A stretch of 64,000 nt of DNA from Brevundimonas basaltis (GCF_014202075.1 NZ_JACHFZ010000001.1:124001-188000); one strand, 5' to 3'. Counted from the first letter of the stretch, positions 49,117 to 57,784 are shown. Program-made: numbers and translations. The notes: generated by a model not told the origin, from the letters alone.

Positions 49117-51006
49117 CTAGCGCCCCCGCCCGAGCCGGGCGAACAGCTCCGACAGCGCCTTCAGCCGTGCGGCGTCGGCCGGCGGCGTTTTCTCCGGAAC
49201 CACGGCGAGGGCCTGCGACAGCTCCGTCGCCCGCGCCCGGTTCGGACGCCCGTCACGCCATTGCTGCACCGCGGTCCTCGCCCGTTGTGCGAGACCCGTC
49301 TCGATCCCGTTCGACCGGGCCAGCTGGTCCAGATAGGCGGCCGCCACATCGGGATGATCCTCCCAGACCGGCCGGCTCTGGGTCTGCGGATTGATCGTCC
49401 CCTGCATCACCCGTTCGGCGACGGCGATCTCGGCCGCCGACAGATGTTCGCTGGGCTCAAGGCTCAGCACGTCGAAGCCGCGCGCGATCTCGCTGGCGTA
49501 GATGCGGCCGTTGAACCAGTAGGCTGACCAGTGGCCGCCGACCATCAGCCTCTCCGCGTCGATCGGGCCCCTGTCGAAATAGGCGATCTCCATCGGCCGG
49601 GCCGGGTCGGTGAAGTCGACGATCGAGACGCCGCCCTGGTACCAGGCCTGCAGCATCAGGTCGCGGCCGGGCACCGGAATCAGGTTGCCATTGTGGGCGA
49701 CGCAGTTCTCGGAGGCCGTCTGCGCGGCCGGCAGCTTGAAGAAGCTCTTGCCGACGAGCCGTCCGTTCTCGATGGCGGCGATCAGGTCAGCGCCCCAGCT
49801 GTGCGGATCTTCGGCGCGGCAGCGCGCCGAGGTGCCGCCGCCCCATTCGTCGGTGAACAGCACCTTATCACCCGTGGTGTTGAAGGTGGCTGAGTGCCAA
49901 TAGGCCATGTCGGGGTCGAACAGCTCCGAGATGCGCGCGGGGTTCTCCGGGTCGGAGATGTCCAGCAGGATGCCGTTGCCGCTGCACGCTCCGGCGGCCA
50001 GCCCGATCTCGGGATAGACGGTGATGTCGTGGCAGTGGTTGGTCACGGCGCTGCTCTGACTGGCGACGCCGAACCGGCCGCCTTTCCACAGGCCGGCGAT
50101 CTCGCCGGTCTCGCGGTCGGCGAAGATGCGCGGCCGGTTGACGATGGCGGCCTGCGCCGGTGCGTTCAGCGGCACCTTGATCACGTCGATGGAATACAGC
50201 GCAGTCTCGGGATTCTCGCCCGGTTCTCCGTCCCGGCAGCCCGCAAGTTCGTCCGACTTGCGCACGCTCGAAGTGGCCGAGTTGTAGACGTACAGGACGT
50301 TCGCATCGGTCGGGTGCGGGACCAGGGTGTGGGTGTGCGAGCCCCGGCAGGTCTGCACTGCCGCGATCTGGCGGGGGGCGGACAGGTCGCTGATGTCGAA
50401 GATGCGGATGCCGCGGAAGCGTTCGGCGTTGACCTCGCCCTCGGCGTCCCGGACGCCGCAGTCCAGCCGGGCCCGATTCTGTTCGACCGACATGAACAGC
50501 AGATTCCCGTGCACCGACAGGTCGCCCTGTCCGCCCGGGCAGACGACCGACAGCAACAGCTCCGGCGCGCCCTCGCCCGACACGTCATAGGCGTTGAAGC
50601 CGTTGAAATTGCCGACGAACAACCGCCCGTTCGTCATCGCCATGTCGCTGTTGGCCATGGCCAGCGGACTGTACCGACGGGGGGGCGGCGGTTCCGCCGT
50701 GCCGGCCTCGACGGCCGCCGCCCGCGCCCGCGCGGCCTCGGCTTCCTCGCGGGTTGGCGGCGCGAATATGGCTTCCGGATCGAAAAAGCCGGGCGCGGGC
50801 CGGACCGAATGCTCCAGCGTCAGATTGGAGATCGCCTGTCCGGCGTCGTGCAGTCCGGGCGAGAGGGTCGAGCGGGCGTCGGCGCCGACCGGCGGCGTCT
50901 GACCCGCCGCGGCCTGTCCCGACGGGGACTGGGCCTGCGCCGCGGCGGCCCCGAACAGAACGCTGGCCGCGGCGGCGGAGCTCAACAGAAGGCTGCGGAT
51001 GTTCAT
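49117..51006 (-). CDS. Secreted LVIVD-repeat beta-propeller protein
   Basis: A 629-residue exported protein (signal to about 26). From about 115 it folds as a beta-propeller built from repeats such as GIRIFDISDLSAPRQIAAV, GILLDISDPENPARISEL and VSIVDFTDPARPMEIAYF. Eight cysteines (156, 183, 220, 257, 325, 341, 396, 435) could form disulfides. Histidines recur once per blade: 166, 224/226, 324/326, 371, 438 and 492, often in contexts like VHG, THT, CHD, WHS, AHN and GHW. That resembles a metal site along the propeller axis, as in the SBP56/methanethiol-oxidase propellers. The function is unknown; the pairing with DUF305 supports a periplasmic metal or redox role. Confidence 0.85.
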   Translation of the reverse strand: MNIRSLLLSSAAAASVLFGAAAAQAQSPSGQAAAGQTPPVGADARSTLSPGLHDAGQAISNLTLEHSVRPAPGFFDPEAIFAPPTREEAEAARARAAAVEAGTAEPPPPRRYSPLAMANSDMAMTNGRLFVGNFNGFNAYDVSGEGAPELLLSVVCPGGQGDLSVHGNLLFMSVEQNRARLDCGVRDAEGEVNAERFRGIRIFDISDLSAPRQIAAVQTCRGSHTHTLVPHPTDANVLYVYNSATSSVRKSDELAGCRDGEPGENPETALYSIDVIKVPLNAPAQAAIVNRPRIFADRETGEIAGLWKGGRFGVASQSSAVTNHCHDITVYPEIGLAAGACSGNGILLDISDPENPARISELFDPDMAYWHSATFNTTGDKVLFTDEWGGGTSARCRAEDPHSWGADLIAAIENGRLVGKSFFKLPAAQTASENCVAHNGNLIPVPGRDLMLQAWYQGGVSIVDFTDPARPMEIAYFDRGPIDAERLMVGGHWSAYWFNGRIYASEIARGFDVLSLEPSEHLSAAEIAVAERVMQGTINPQTQSRPVWEDHPDVAAAYLDQLARSNGIETGLAQRARTAVQQWRDGRPNRARATELSQALAVVPEKTPPADAARLKALSELFARLGRGR

Positions 51007-51028
51007 GGTCGCCCCTCGATGGATCGGT

Positions 51029-51679
51029 TCAAAGTCCGGACAGGATGGTCTGCATGCGCAGGATTTCGGCCGACTGGTCGGCGGTGATGGAACTGGCGAA
51101 GTCCGACAGCATCGGGTCCTCCGCCGTGTCGGGCCCGGCCAGCAGCGCCTCGACCATGTCCAGCGCGCCCTGGTGGTGCCGGATCATGCCCTCGAGGAAC
51201 AGCCGGTCGAACGCCGGCCCGCTCGATGCGGCCAGGGCGGTCATTTGCGACGGCGACAGCATGCCGGGCATCAGAGGCGTGTCCGGGTCAGCCGGCGCAT
51301 GGTTGATGCCGTGATGTCCGGCGTGCGGGTCCGCGGCCGCGACGGGCAGGCTGCGGGCGAGCAGCCACTCCTCCATCAGCGCCATCTCGGCCGCCTGGCT
51401 CTGCGCGATTCGTTCGCCCAGCAGGCGCACCGTCGGCGAGGCGGCCCGCGTCTCCAGCAGGGTCACCATCTCCACCGCCTGGGCGTGGTGGACGATCATG
51501 TGCTGCATGAAGCGCACGTCGGCCGCGACGAATCCGGTCCGGCTCAGCTCCACCGCCTCGGCCGCGCTGATCACCCGCGGCGCCGCGCCGGGCGCGCCGG
51601 GATGGAAGATCGGCGGGGTCTGCCCGCCGGCCGAGACGCCGAGGACAATCGCAAGGAGGAGGGCGGGCGTCGGACTCAA
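51029..51679 (-). CDS. DUF305 periplasmic protein
   Basis: A 216-residue exported four-helix, ferritin-like-fold protein. The signal peptide is MSPTPALLLAIVLGVSAGG. The DUF305 core has two His/Met-rich motifs, FMQHMIVHHAQAVEM (Met58, His60, Met61, His64, His65) and GMIRHHQGALDM (Met165, His168, His169, Met175), with an extra His cluster HAGHHGINH (119-127). DUF305 proteins are often induced with copper or other metal resistance genes. It is first in an operon with the LVIVD propeller, 22 bases downstream. Confidence 0.9.
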   Translation of the reverse strand: MSPTPALLLAIVLGVSAGGQTPPIFHPGAPGAAPRVISAAEAVELSRTGFVAADVRFMQHMIVHHAQAVEMVTLLETRAASPTVRLLGERIAQSQAAEMALMEEWLLARSLPVAAADPHAGHHGINHAPADPDTPLMPGMLSPSQMTALAASSGPAFDRLFLEGMIRHHQGALDMVEALLAGPDTAEDPMLSDFASSITADQSAEILRMQTILSGL

Positions 51680-51751
51680 ACTCTCGGCTCCGGTCGGCGA
51701 ACGCCGCGGCGGGAACAGTAGAAGCGGGCATCCGCCGGGCGCAAGGCGATT

Positions 51752-52975
51752 TCAGCGTCCGGCGCCGGACAGGCCGATCTGGATGACGTCGGTTCGTCCC
51801 GAGCGGAAGCCGGCCTCGCAATAGGCGAGGTAGAACCGCCATAGCCGCCGAAAGCGTGAATCGAACTGTCCGCCCGCCGCGATCCGCTCCCAGGCCGCCT
51901 CGAAACGGCTGCCCCAAAGGTCGAGGGTGGCCGCATAGTCCGCGCCAAACCGTTCGGTGACGTCCCACGCCAGCCCGGCCCGGGCGATCACCGGCGCGAG
52001 GCGCGGCTCAGACGGCAGCATGCCGCCGGGGAAGACGTATTTCTGGATGAAGTCCGGCCGCCGACGGTAGCCCTCGAACAGGTCGTCCCGGATGGTGATG
52101 ATCTGCAGCCCGGCTCTCCCGCCGGGTTTGAGCACCCGTTTCAGGGTGGCGAAATAGTCGCCCCAGTATCGCTCGCCCACCGCCTCGAACATCTCGATCG
52201 AGGCGACGCGGTCGAAACGGCCCTCGACGTCGCGGTAGTCGACCAGCTGGATGTCGACCCGCTCGGCCAGTCCGGCCTGGTGAATTCGCCGCCGCGCATA
52301 GTCATGCTGCTCCCGTGAGATGGTGATCGCCGTCACCCGGGCGCCGACCTCGCGCGCCGCGTATTCGGCGAACCCGCCCCAGCCGCAGCCGATCTCCAGC
52401 ACGGACTGGTCCCGCCGCAGATCCATCATCGACGCCAGCAGGGCGTATTTGGCCCGCTGCGCCTGCTCCAGACTCTGGTCGGGAGCGCTGAACCGGGCCG
52501 CGGAATAGGTCATCGAGCCGTCCAGCCAGGTCTCGTAGAAGGCGTTGCCGAGGTCATAGTGGGCGTGGATATTGCGTCGCGAACCGCGCCGGCTGTTGCG
52601 GTTCAGCCCGTGCGCCAGCCGGTTCAGCGTGTTCAGAACGGGATTGCCGTCGACCAGCCGGTTCAGCCGGTCATAGTTGTCGGCGAAGGCTTCCAGCAGG
52701 GCGGCCAGATGCGGACTGTCCCACTCGCCGGCCATATAGCCCTCGGCGAAGCCGATATCGCCGCCGATGATGGCCCGGCGCACGCTGCGCCAGTCGGTGA
52801 TCCACAGCACGGCGGTCCGGCCGGGCTCGCGCCCTTCCAGATGATGCACCGCGCCGTCGGGCAGGCTGACCGTCAGGCGGCCGGTGGTCCAGCTCGATGA
52901 CAGCAACCGCATGAACAGGCCGGCCCCCAGGGCGGGCGCGGAGCGGGTTGGCGCCAGCGGCGCGACGGCGGTCAC
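51752..52975 (-). CDS. Cyclopropane-fatty-acyl-phospholipid synthase family methyltransferase
   Basis: A 407-residue SAM-dependent enzyme that methylates unsaturated phospholipid acyl chains. It has the CFA synthase N-terminal domain and IHAHYDLGNAFYETWLDGSMTYSAARF, in pieces (about 145-175), SAM motif VLEIGCGWGGFAEY and TAITISREQHDYA, and later VASIEMFEAVGERYW. In Rhodobacter, RpoE-controlled relatives make methylated precursors of furan fatty acids (UfaM type), and that is a plausible alternative to cyclopropanation. The start is GTG at 52975, overlapping the DUF1365 stop by four bases (GTGA). Confidence 0.9.
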   Translation of the reverse strand: MTAVAPLAPTRSAPALGAGLFMRLLSSSWTTGRLTVSLPDGAVHHLEGREPGRTAVLWITDWRSVRRAIIGGDIGFAEGYMAGEWDSPHLAALLEAFADNYDRLNRLVDGNPVLNTLNRLAHGLNRNSRRGSRRNIHAHYDLGNAFYETWLDGSMTYSAARFSAPDQSLEQAQRAKYALLASMMDLRRDQSVLEIGCGWGGFAEYAAREVGARVTAITISREQHDYARRRIHQAGLAERVDIQLVDYRDVEGRFDRVASIEMFEAVGERYWGDYFATLKRVLKPGGRAGLQIITIRDDLFEGYRRRPDFIQKYVFPGGMLPSEPRLAPVIARAGLAWDVTERFGADYAATLDLWGSRFEAAWERIAAGGQFDSRFRRLWRFYLAYCEAGFRSGRTDVIQIGLSGAGR

Positions 52976-53748
52976 GAAGCCGTTCCCCGGGCGGCCATCG
53001 GCGGCGGGCGCCGCGCCAGCGTTACCGGCACGCCCTTCAGCCAGAGCCGCAAGGCCTCCCAGTGGATGGCCGCGACGACCTTCCAGGTCAGCAGCGGAAA
53101 GGTCACGGCGGCGCGCGCCAGCGCCCCGTCCGCCAGCGGGCGACGCTCGCCCCAAAGGCTGGCGGTCAGCACCGGTCCGTGGGCGTCGGCGCAGCCCACC
53201 GTCAGGCCGACGGTCTTGCCCGGCGCGCGGCCCCGGAAGCGGTACAGCATGTCCATGTCGAGGAACGGGGACACGTACAACGACTTGGCGCAGCTCTGCC
53301 GGAACAGGCCGTCCGGCCCGCCGGCGGGCACCGCCAGATCGTACCAGCGCCGCTCGCCGAAGGTGCTGGAAACCTCGTAACTCAACGCCGCCAACCGGCC
53401 GTCGGCGGCGTGGCAGTAGTAGACGCTGATCGGATTGAACACGAAGCCGAAGACCCGCGGCATGGTCAGCAGCCGGATGGCGCCGCCGCCGAGGTCGACT
53501 CCAATGGCGGCCAGCCGCGCCTCGACCTGGGCCCGCAGCGGCCGTTCGGACCCGTCGCCGTGATCCCGGTCGAAGAACGAGAACAGGTTCCGGCGATTGT
53601 GAGAGAACAGCCGCAGGCGTTGATGGAGGGCGTCGATCTCCGACAGGTCGAGCAGCAGCCAGAACACCCGGCGCTGCAGGCGGTGGCGCCGGGGGCGCAG
53701 GCGCTGATGCACCACCCCGCCGGCGTACAGGGCCGAGGCGCCGTTCAC
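52972..53748 (-). CDS. DUF1365 protein
   Basis: A 258-residue soluble protein with RVFGFVFNPISVYYC (about 98-112) and SFGERRWYDLAVP, both diagnostic of DUF1365. The core is probably a cupin-like or beta-rich fold. It is nearly always found between a flavin amine oxidase and a CFA synthase, as here, so it is likely to help modify lipids; its own reaction is unknown. The start is GTG at 53748, overlapping the amine oxidase stop (GTGA); the longer frame from 53817 runs into that gene and is not used. Confidence 0.9.
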   Translation of the reverse strand: MNGASALYAGGVVHQRLRPRRHRLQRRVFWLLLDLSEIDALHQRLRLFSHNRRNLFSFFDRDHGDGSERPLRAQVEARLAAIGVDLGGGAIRLLTMPRVFGFVFNPISVYYCHAADGRLAALSYEVSSTFGERRWYDLAVPAGGPDGLFRQSCAKSLYVSPFLDMDMLYRFRGRAPGKTVGLTVGCADAHGPVLTASLWGERRPLADGALARAAVTFPLLTWKVVAAIHWEALRLWLKGVPVTLARRPPPMAARGTAS

Positions 53749-55094
53749 GCCGCGGTCTCCATCCGGCGGTTCTGCTCGCCGATCTGGATGCGCCCGCTCT
53801 CGTCGGCGACGGTCCACGGCCGGCGCACGCCCCCCAGCTGCTCGGCCACGGCCAGACCTGACTGCAGGCCGTCCTCATGGAAACCCGCGCCGAAATGGGC
53901 GCCGCAGAACCACACCCCGCCCTGGCCCTGAAGATCCCACAGCATGCCCTGCGCGCGCAGCGCCGCGGCGTCGAAGATCGGATGCTCGTAGAGTTCGCTG
54001 CGCAGCAGGGCGTCGGCCCGCGGCGGCTGAGGCGGGTTCAGCGTCACAAACAGGTCCTGGCCCGGCAGGCCCTGCAGCTTGTTCATCCAGTAGCTGACGC
54101 ACAGGCCGTTGTCGGAGCCGATGTAATTCCAGCTGGCCCACGCCCGCCGCCGCTTCGGCATCAGGGCCGGGTCCGTGTGCAGCACCGCCAGATTGCGGCT
54201 GTAACGGAAGGCTCCCAGCGTCCGCCGCTCCGCCTCGGTGGGCTCGGCGAGCAGGTTCAGGGCCTGGTCCGCGTGGGTGGCGATGACCACCTGGTCGAAC
54301 CGTTCGCGGCGGCCGTTTCGTTCAGTGACGATGACGCCGTCGCCGGTCCGGCGCACGCCCTCGATGTCCCGACCCAGCCGGACCCCGTCGCCGAGCGACG
54401 CGGCGATGATGTCGACATAGGTGCGGCTGCCGCCGGTCACCGTGCGCCACAGCGGCCGTCCCATCAGCTGCAGCAGGCCGTGGTTGTCGCAGAAGCGCAG
54501 GAAGGAGGCCGCCGGATAATCCATCAGGGCCTCGGTCGGCGACGACCAGATCGCCGCCGCCATCGGCAGCAGGTGATCGTCCCGGAAGGCGGTGCTGAAC
54601 CGGCCCTGCTGCAGGAAGGCGCCCAGCGACAGGTTCCGGTCCTCCAGCGCCGCCAGCGCCGCCGGCGCCTCGCGGTAGAAGCGCAGCACCTCGGACAGCA
54701 TCGACCAGAACCGCGGACGCAGCATGTTGCGGCGCTGGGCGAACAGGGCGGGGGCGGCGTATTCGAATCGCCCTTCCTCGAGCGAGACCGCAAAGGACAT
54801 GTCGGTCGCCCGGCTGGCCACGCCGAGGTGATCGAACAGCGCGATCAGATTGGGGTAGGTCGCCTCGTTGAAGACGATGAAGCCGGTGTCCACCGCGATC
54901 GGCCCGGTGGTCGCGTTGGCCACGACGGTGTTGGTGTGGCCGCCGAGACGGTCAGCCCGCTCGTACAGAACCACCTCGTGTTTCTGATTCAACAGCCAGG
55001 CGCAGGAGAGGCCGGAAATACCGGAGCCGATCACGGCGATCTTCTGGCGTGGGGCGGCGGCGGCGGCGAGGTTCGGATTGGATGTGGACGGCAT
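53745..55094 (-). CDS. FAD-dependent amine oxidase/desaturase-like protein
   Basis: A 449-residue flavoprotein with an N-terminal Rossmann motif IAVIGSGISGLSCAWLL, then GGHTNTV, DTGFIVFNEATYPN and the C-terminal FAD contact GVWFCGAHFGAGFHEDGLQSG. This is the oxidoreductase that typically accompanies DUF1365 and CFA synthase; it may desaturate or oxidise the modified acyl chain (compare UfaD/UfaO of furan fatty acid synthesis, by analogy only). The ATG at 55094 matches the family N-terminus; in-frame upstream codons extend across the promoter region and are not used. Confidence 0.88.
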   Translation of the reverse strand: MPSTSNPNLAAAAAPRQKIAVIGSGISGLSCAWLLNQKHEVVLYERADRLGGHTNTVVANATTGPIAVDTGFIVFNEATYPNLIALFDHLGVASRATDMSFAVSLEEGRFEYAAPALFAQRRNMLRPRFWSMLSEVLRFYREAPAALAALEDRNLSLGAFLQQGRFSTAFRDDHLLPMAAAIWSSPTEALMDYPAASFLRFCDNHGLLQLMGRPLWRTVTGGSRTYVDIIAASLGDGVRLGRDIEGVRRTGDGVIVTERNGRRERFDQVVIATHADQALNLLAEPTEAERRTLGAFRYSRNLAVLHTDPALMPKRRRAWASWNYIGSDNGLCVSYWMNKLQGLPGQDLFVTLNPPQPPRADALLRSELYEHPIFDAAALRAQGMLWDLQGQGGVWFCGAHFGAGFHEDGLQSGLAVAEQLGGVRRPWTVADESGRIQIGEQNRRMETAA

Positions 55095-55135
55095 GCGGGC
55101 TCCGGTCGCCCCCCAATGGGCGGCACGGTGGCTGT

Positions 55136-55161
55136 TACGTCGCACCCCGCGGATTGGATGG
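55136..55161 (-). promoter_or_regulatory. Possible RpoE-type promoter of the lipid-modification operon
   Basis: On the minus strand CCATCC (55161-55156), 16 bases, CGTA (55139-55136): two mismatches in the -35 to TGATCC and a matching -10, about 40 bases before the amine oxidase ATG. Confidence 0.35.
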
Positions 55162-55165
55162 GGTA

Positions 55166-55191
55166 TGATCCGATCCGCGATCCGTCGCGTA
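55166..55191 (+). promoter_or_regulatory. RpoE-type autoregulatory promoter of rpoE-chrR
   Basis: TGATCC (55166-55171), 16 bases, CGTA (55188-55191), followed by TGA. The same pattern recurs exactly in front of the DUF2177 gene. It matches the ECF11 (RpoE-ChrR) promoter type. Confidence 0.65.
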
Positions 55192-55245
55192 TGAGGGCCA
55201 ATGCATGGAATGGTTTCGGACATCGGCCTGGCGCGGGCCGGCCCC

Positions 55246-55806
55246 ATGAGCGGAGAGTTCGAGCACGATCGCTTGATCGAGGCGGTGGCGCGGGACCGTG
55301 ACCGCGAGGCGTTCGCGGTGCTGTTCGATCACTTCGCGCCGCGGCTGAAGGCGTGGCTGATGCGTTCCGGGGCGGCCCCGGCGGCGGCGGACGACTTCGC
55401 CCAGGACGCCATGCTGACCGTCTGGCGCAAGGCGGAGATGTTCGATCCCACAAGGGCGCGGGCGGCGACATGGATCTTCACCATCGCCCGCAACCGGCGG
55501 ATCGATGCGCTGCGGCGGGACAACCGGCCCCTGCCGGTCCCGGAGATCAGCCTCGCCGGGCCCGAACCGGATCGGCCGGACGATCTGCTCGAGGCCCGTC
55601 AGGACGAGGGCCGCGTCCGCGCCGCCCTGCGCAGCCTGAAACCGGACCAGATCGAGGTCATCCAGATGGCCTTCTTTCAGGATCTCACCCACGCCGAGGT
55701 GGCGCAGTCGCTGGCTCTGCCGCTCGGAACCGTTAAATCGAGGATACGCAACGCAATGATCAAACTCAGGGATCTTCTTGATCAGCCTGTCGGGGACCCA
55801 TCATGA
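55246..55806 (+). CDS. rpoE: RpoE-type ECF sigma factor (ECF11)
   Basis: A 186-residue ECF sigma factor close to Rhodobacter RpoE: region 2 contains FAQDAMLTVWRKAEMFDPTRARAATW and IFTIARNRRIDALRRD, region 4 contains QMAFFQDLTHAEVAQS and LPLGTVKSRIRNAMIKL. It directs transcription of a singlet-oxygen or oxidative-stress regulon when ChrR releases it. The ATG at 55246 aligns with known RpoE starts; upstream in-frame ATGs at 55201 and 55210 lie almost on the predicted transcription start. It overlaps chrR by four bases (ATGA). Confidence 0.93.
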   Translation: MSGEFEHDRLIEAVARDRDREAFAVLFDHFAPRLKAWLMRSGAAPAAADDFAQDAMLTVWRKAEMFDPTRARAATWIFTIARNRRIDALRRDNRPLPVPEISLAGPEPDRPDDLLEARQDEGRVRAALRSLKPDQIEVIQMAFFQDLTHAEVAQSLALPLGTVKSRIRNAMIKLRDLLDQPVGDPS

Positions 55807-56438
55807 CCGCCCTTCGTCGACCGTCCGAGGAACGCCTGCTGGCCTATGCCGCGGGAACCCTCAGTCCGCCTCAATCCGTCGTGATGGCGACCCACCTCGC
55901 CATGCGGCCGGACACCGCCCGCTGGGTCGGGCGTCTGCAGGCCGTCGGCGGCGAGGTGCTGGAGACCATCGAGCCGGCCCCGGTCGCCGACGACCTGCTG
56001 GCCCGGACCCTGGCCAGCCTGTCGACGCCCGAGCCCGAGACCCCGCCGCAACCGGCCAACGACATGACCGAGCTGCCGGAGCCGCTGCGCGGCTATGCGC
56101 TCGGCCCGTGGCGCTGGATCGGACCGGACATGCGCGTCCGCGACGTGCTGGCCCCCCGCGACGGCGACTGCCGGGTGATCCTGCTCAGCATCGGCTCCGG
56201 CCGCACCACCCCGGTTCACAGCCACCAGGGCGTCGAACTGACCTGCGTCATCTCCGGCGCCTATGAAACCGACGAGGGCCGGTTCGGCCCGGGCGACTTC
56301 GAGGAGGCCGACGGCGAGGTGCATCACCGGCCGCGCACCGTGTCGACCGAACCCTGTCTGTGCGTCGTCGCCCTCGACGGCCAGATCCGTCTGGACGGCT
56401 GGATCGGCCGACTGCTGCAGCCCTTCGTCCGCCTGTGA
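55803..56438 (+). CDS. chrR: ChrR-like cupin anti-sigma factor
   Basis: A 211-residue protein with an N-terminal anti-sigma region (about 1-85) and a C-terminal cupin (about 95-200). In Rhodobacter ChrR the anti-sigma zinc is bound by His6, His31, Cys35 and Cys38; here the aligned positions are Arg6, His31, Arg35 and Thr38 (SVVMATHLAMRPDTARW), so three of four ligands are replaced. The cupin keeps its metal residues (PVHSHQGVELT: His139, His141, Glu145; then His174/175). The protein should still bind RpoE, but its N-terminal zinc site is probably lost. It overlaps rpoE and DUF1295 at both ends. Confidence 0.9.
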   Translation: MTALRRPSEERLLAYAAGTLSPPQSVVMATHLAMRPDTARWVGRLQAVGGEVLETIEPAPVADDLLARTLASLSTPEPETPPQPANDMTELPEPLRGYALGPWRWIGPDMRVRDVLAPRDGDCRVILLSIGSGRTTPVHSHQGVELTCVISGAYETDEGRFGPGDFEEADGEVHHRPRTVSTEPCLCVVALDGQIRLDGWIGRLLQPFVRL

Positions 56439-57244
56439 TCGCCCTGCTGGCCCCCTGGGGTCTGGCCACGTTGTTCCTCGGCGTCGTCATGGCGGCGGCG
56501 TGGGCGGTGCAGCGGCGGACAGGGCAGGGGGGCTGGGCCGACGTGTTCTGGTCGTTCGGCCTCTGCGCCGCAGGCGCGGGCGCGACCCTGTACCCGGTCG
56601 ACGGTCCGCCCGATGCGCGCCAGTGGCTGGCGGCGGGTCTGGCCGCGCTGTGGGGCGTCCGTCTGGGCTCCCACATCGCCGGCCGATCGCTGTCCGGGCC
56701 CGAGGACGCCCGTTACGCCCGGCTGCGAGAGGCGTGGGGGAGCGATTTTCAGCGCCGGCTGTTCGCCTTCCTGCAGCTGCAGGCGGGTGCGGCGGCCGTC
56801 CTGGTCCTGCCCATCCTGCTGGCGGCTCACAATCGTGAGGGCCCCCTTGGCCTTCAGGACGCCCTCGGCGCCGCCCTGCTGGTCGCCGGCGTTGTCGGGG
56901 CCGGCGTCGCGGACCGGCAACTGGAAGCCTTCAAGGCCGATCCCGAGACGACCCGCGACCAGGTCATGGACCGCGGTCTCTGGGCGTGGTCGCGGCACCC
57001 CAATTATTTCTTCGAATGGCTGGGCTGGTGCGCCTGGCCAATGCTGGCCATCGACCTCTCCGGCGAGCGTCCGTGGGGCTGGCTGGCGCTGGTCGGTCCC
57101 GCCTACATCTACTGGCTGCTGACCAAGGTATCGGGCATCCCGCCGCTGGAAGAGCACATGCGCCGCAGCCGGCCGGAGGCCTTCGCCCGCTACGCCGCCC
57201 GCACGCCGGTCTTCTTCCCTAGGCCGCCGGGATCGCCAGATTGA
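56435..57244 (+). CDS. DUF1295 membrane protein
   Basis: A 269-residue integral membrane protein of the DUF1295/steroid-5-alpha-reductase-like group. ADVFWSFG near 35-42, the FQRRLFAFLQLQAG segment, and the diagnostic WSRHPNYFFEWLGWC and EEHMRRSRPEAFARYAARTPVFFP are present, with about six membrane helices. Members are typically cotranscribed with rpoE-chrR or CFA synthase genes and probably reduce or methylate lipids or isoprenoids. The start is GTG at 56435, overlapping the chrR stop (GTGA). It converges on DUF2177 with a 26-base overlap. Confidence 0.9.
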   Translation: MIALLAPWGLATLFLGVVMAAAWAVQRRTGQGGWADVFWSFGLCAAGAGATLYPVDGPPDARQWLAAGLAALWGVRLGSHIAGRSLSGPEDARYARLREAWGSDFQRRLFAFLQLQAGAAAVLVLPILLAAHNREGPLGLQDALGAALLVAGVVGAGVADRQLEAFKADPETTRDQVMDRGLWAWSRHPNYFFEWLGWCAWPMLAIDLSGERPWGWLALVGPAYIYWLLTKVSGIPPLEEHMRRSRPEAFARYAARTPVFFPRPPGSPD

Positions 57245-57647
57245 GCATCTTCATCAGCCGCAGCGCCGCCACGCAGGCGAGGGCGGATGACGCGCCGCTG
57301 ACCACCACGCCCCAGGTCATGTCCAGTACGGTGATCTTCAGCCCCCAAGTCTTCAGCGTGGCGTAGTTGGTCAGATCGTAGGTGCCGTAGGCGAACAGGC
57401 CGAACAGCGCCCCCCACATCAGCGCCGTCTTCCAGTCCCCGGTCTTCAGACCCGGCAGCACCGCGAAGATGGTCAGGCCCGCCGCATACAGGGTGTAGAA
57501 GGCGATCGCGGGCACGAGGCGGAATTTGTCGGCCAGCACCTCGCCGATCAACGGCCGATAGACCCGGTCGCCCATCGATCCGAGCCACACGGTGTCGATC
57601 ACGCTGAAGATGACGAGAACCGTCACGAACGCGAGCGCCTGGGTCAT
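57219..57647 (-). CDS. DUF2177 membrane protein
   Basis: A 142-residue, four-helix membrane protein beginning MTQALAFVTVLVIFSVIDTVWLG, with ALFGLFAYGTYDLTNYATLK and VLDMTWGVVVSGASSALAC: both are DUF2177 signatures. The function is unknown. A clear TGATCC-N16-CGTA promoter lies at 57676-57701, about 30 bases upstream of the ATG, so it is very likely under RpoE control with the neighbouring genes. Confidence 0.9.
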   Translation of the reverse strand: MTQALAFVTVLVIFSVIDTVWLGSMGDRVYRPLIGEVLADKFRLVPAIAFYTLYAAGLTIFAVLPGLKTGDWKTALMWGALFGLFAYGTYDLTNYATLKTWGLKITVLDMTWGVVVSGASSALACVAALRLMKMLNLAIPAA

Positions 57648-57675
57648 GGTCTATCTCCTGCTGGGTCGATCTCAA

Positions 57676-57701
57676 TACGCGCAGGGCGCTGGCCCGGATC
57701 A
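57676..57701 (-). promoter_or_regulatory. RpoE-type promoter of the DUF2177 gene
   Basis: On the minus strand TGATCC (57701-57696), 16 bases, CGTA (57679-57676), TTGA. It is identical in both hexamer core and spacing to the rpoE promoter. Confidence 0.7.
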
Positions 57702-57784
57702 TCCGGAGATCGCTGGTGGGGATCGGGGGCGCCGACCAGCGGGCGCCCTCGCCGCCGACTTCGGGTGATGCTAATCGCCGATCA

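Noticed and set aside
51752-53878. One 708-residue protein joining CFA synthase to DUF1365
   Set aside because: The frame stays open upstream of 52975 by chance. DUF1365 is read in another frame, and the GTGA overlap marks the true CFA start.
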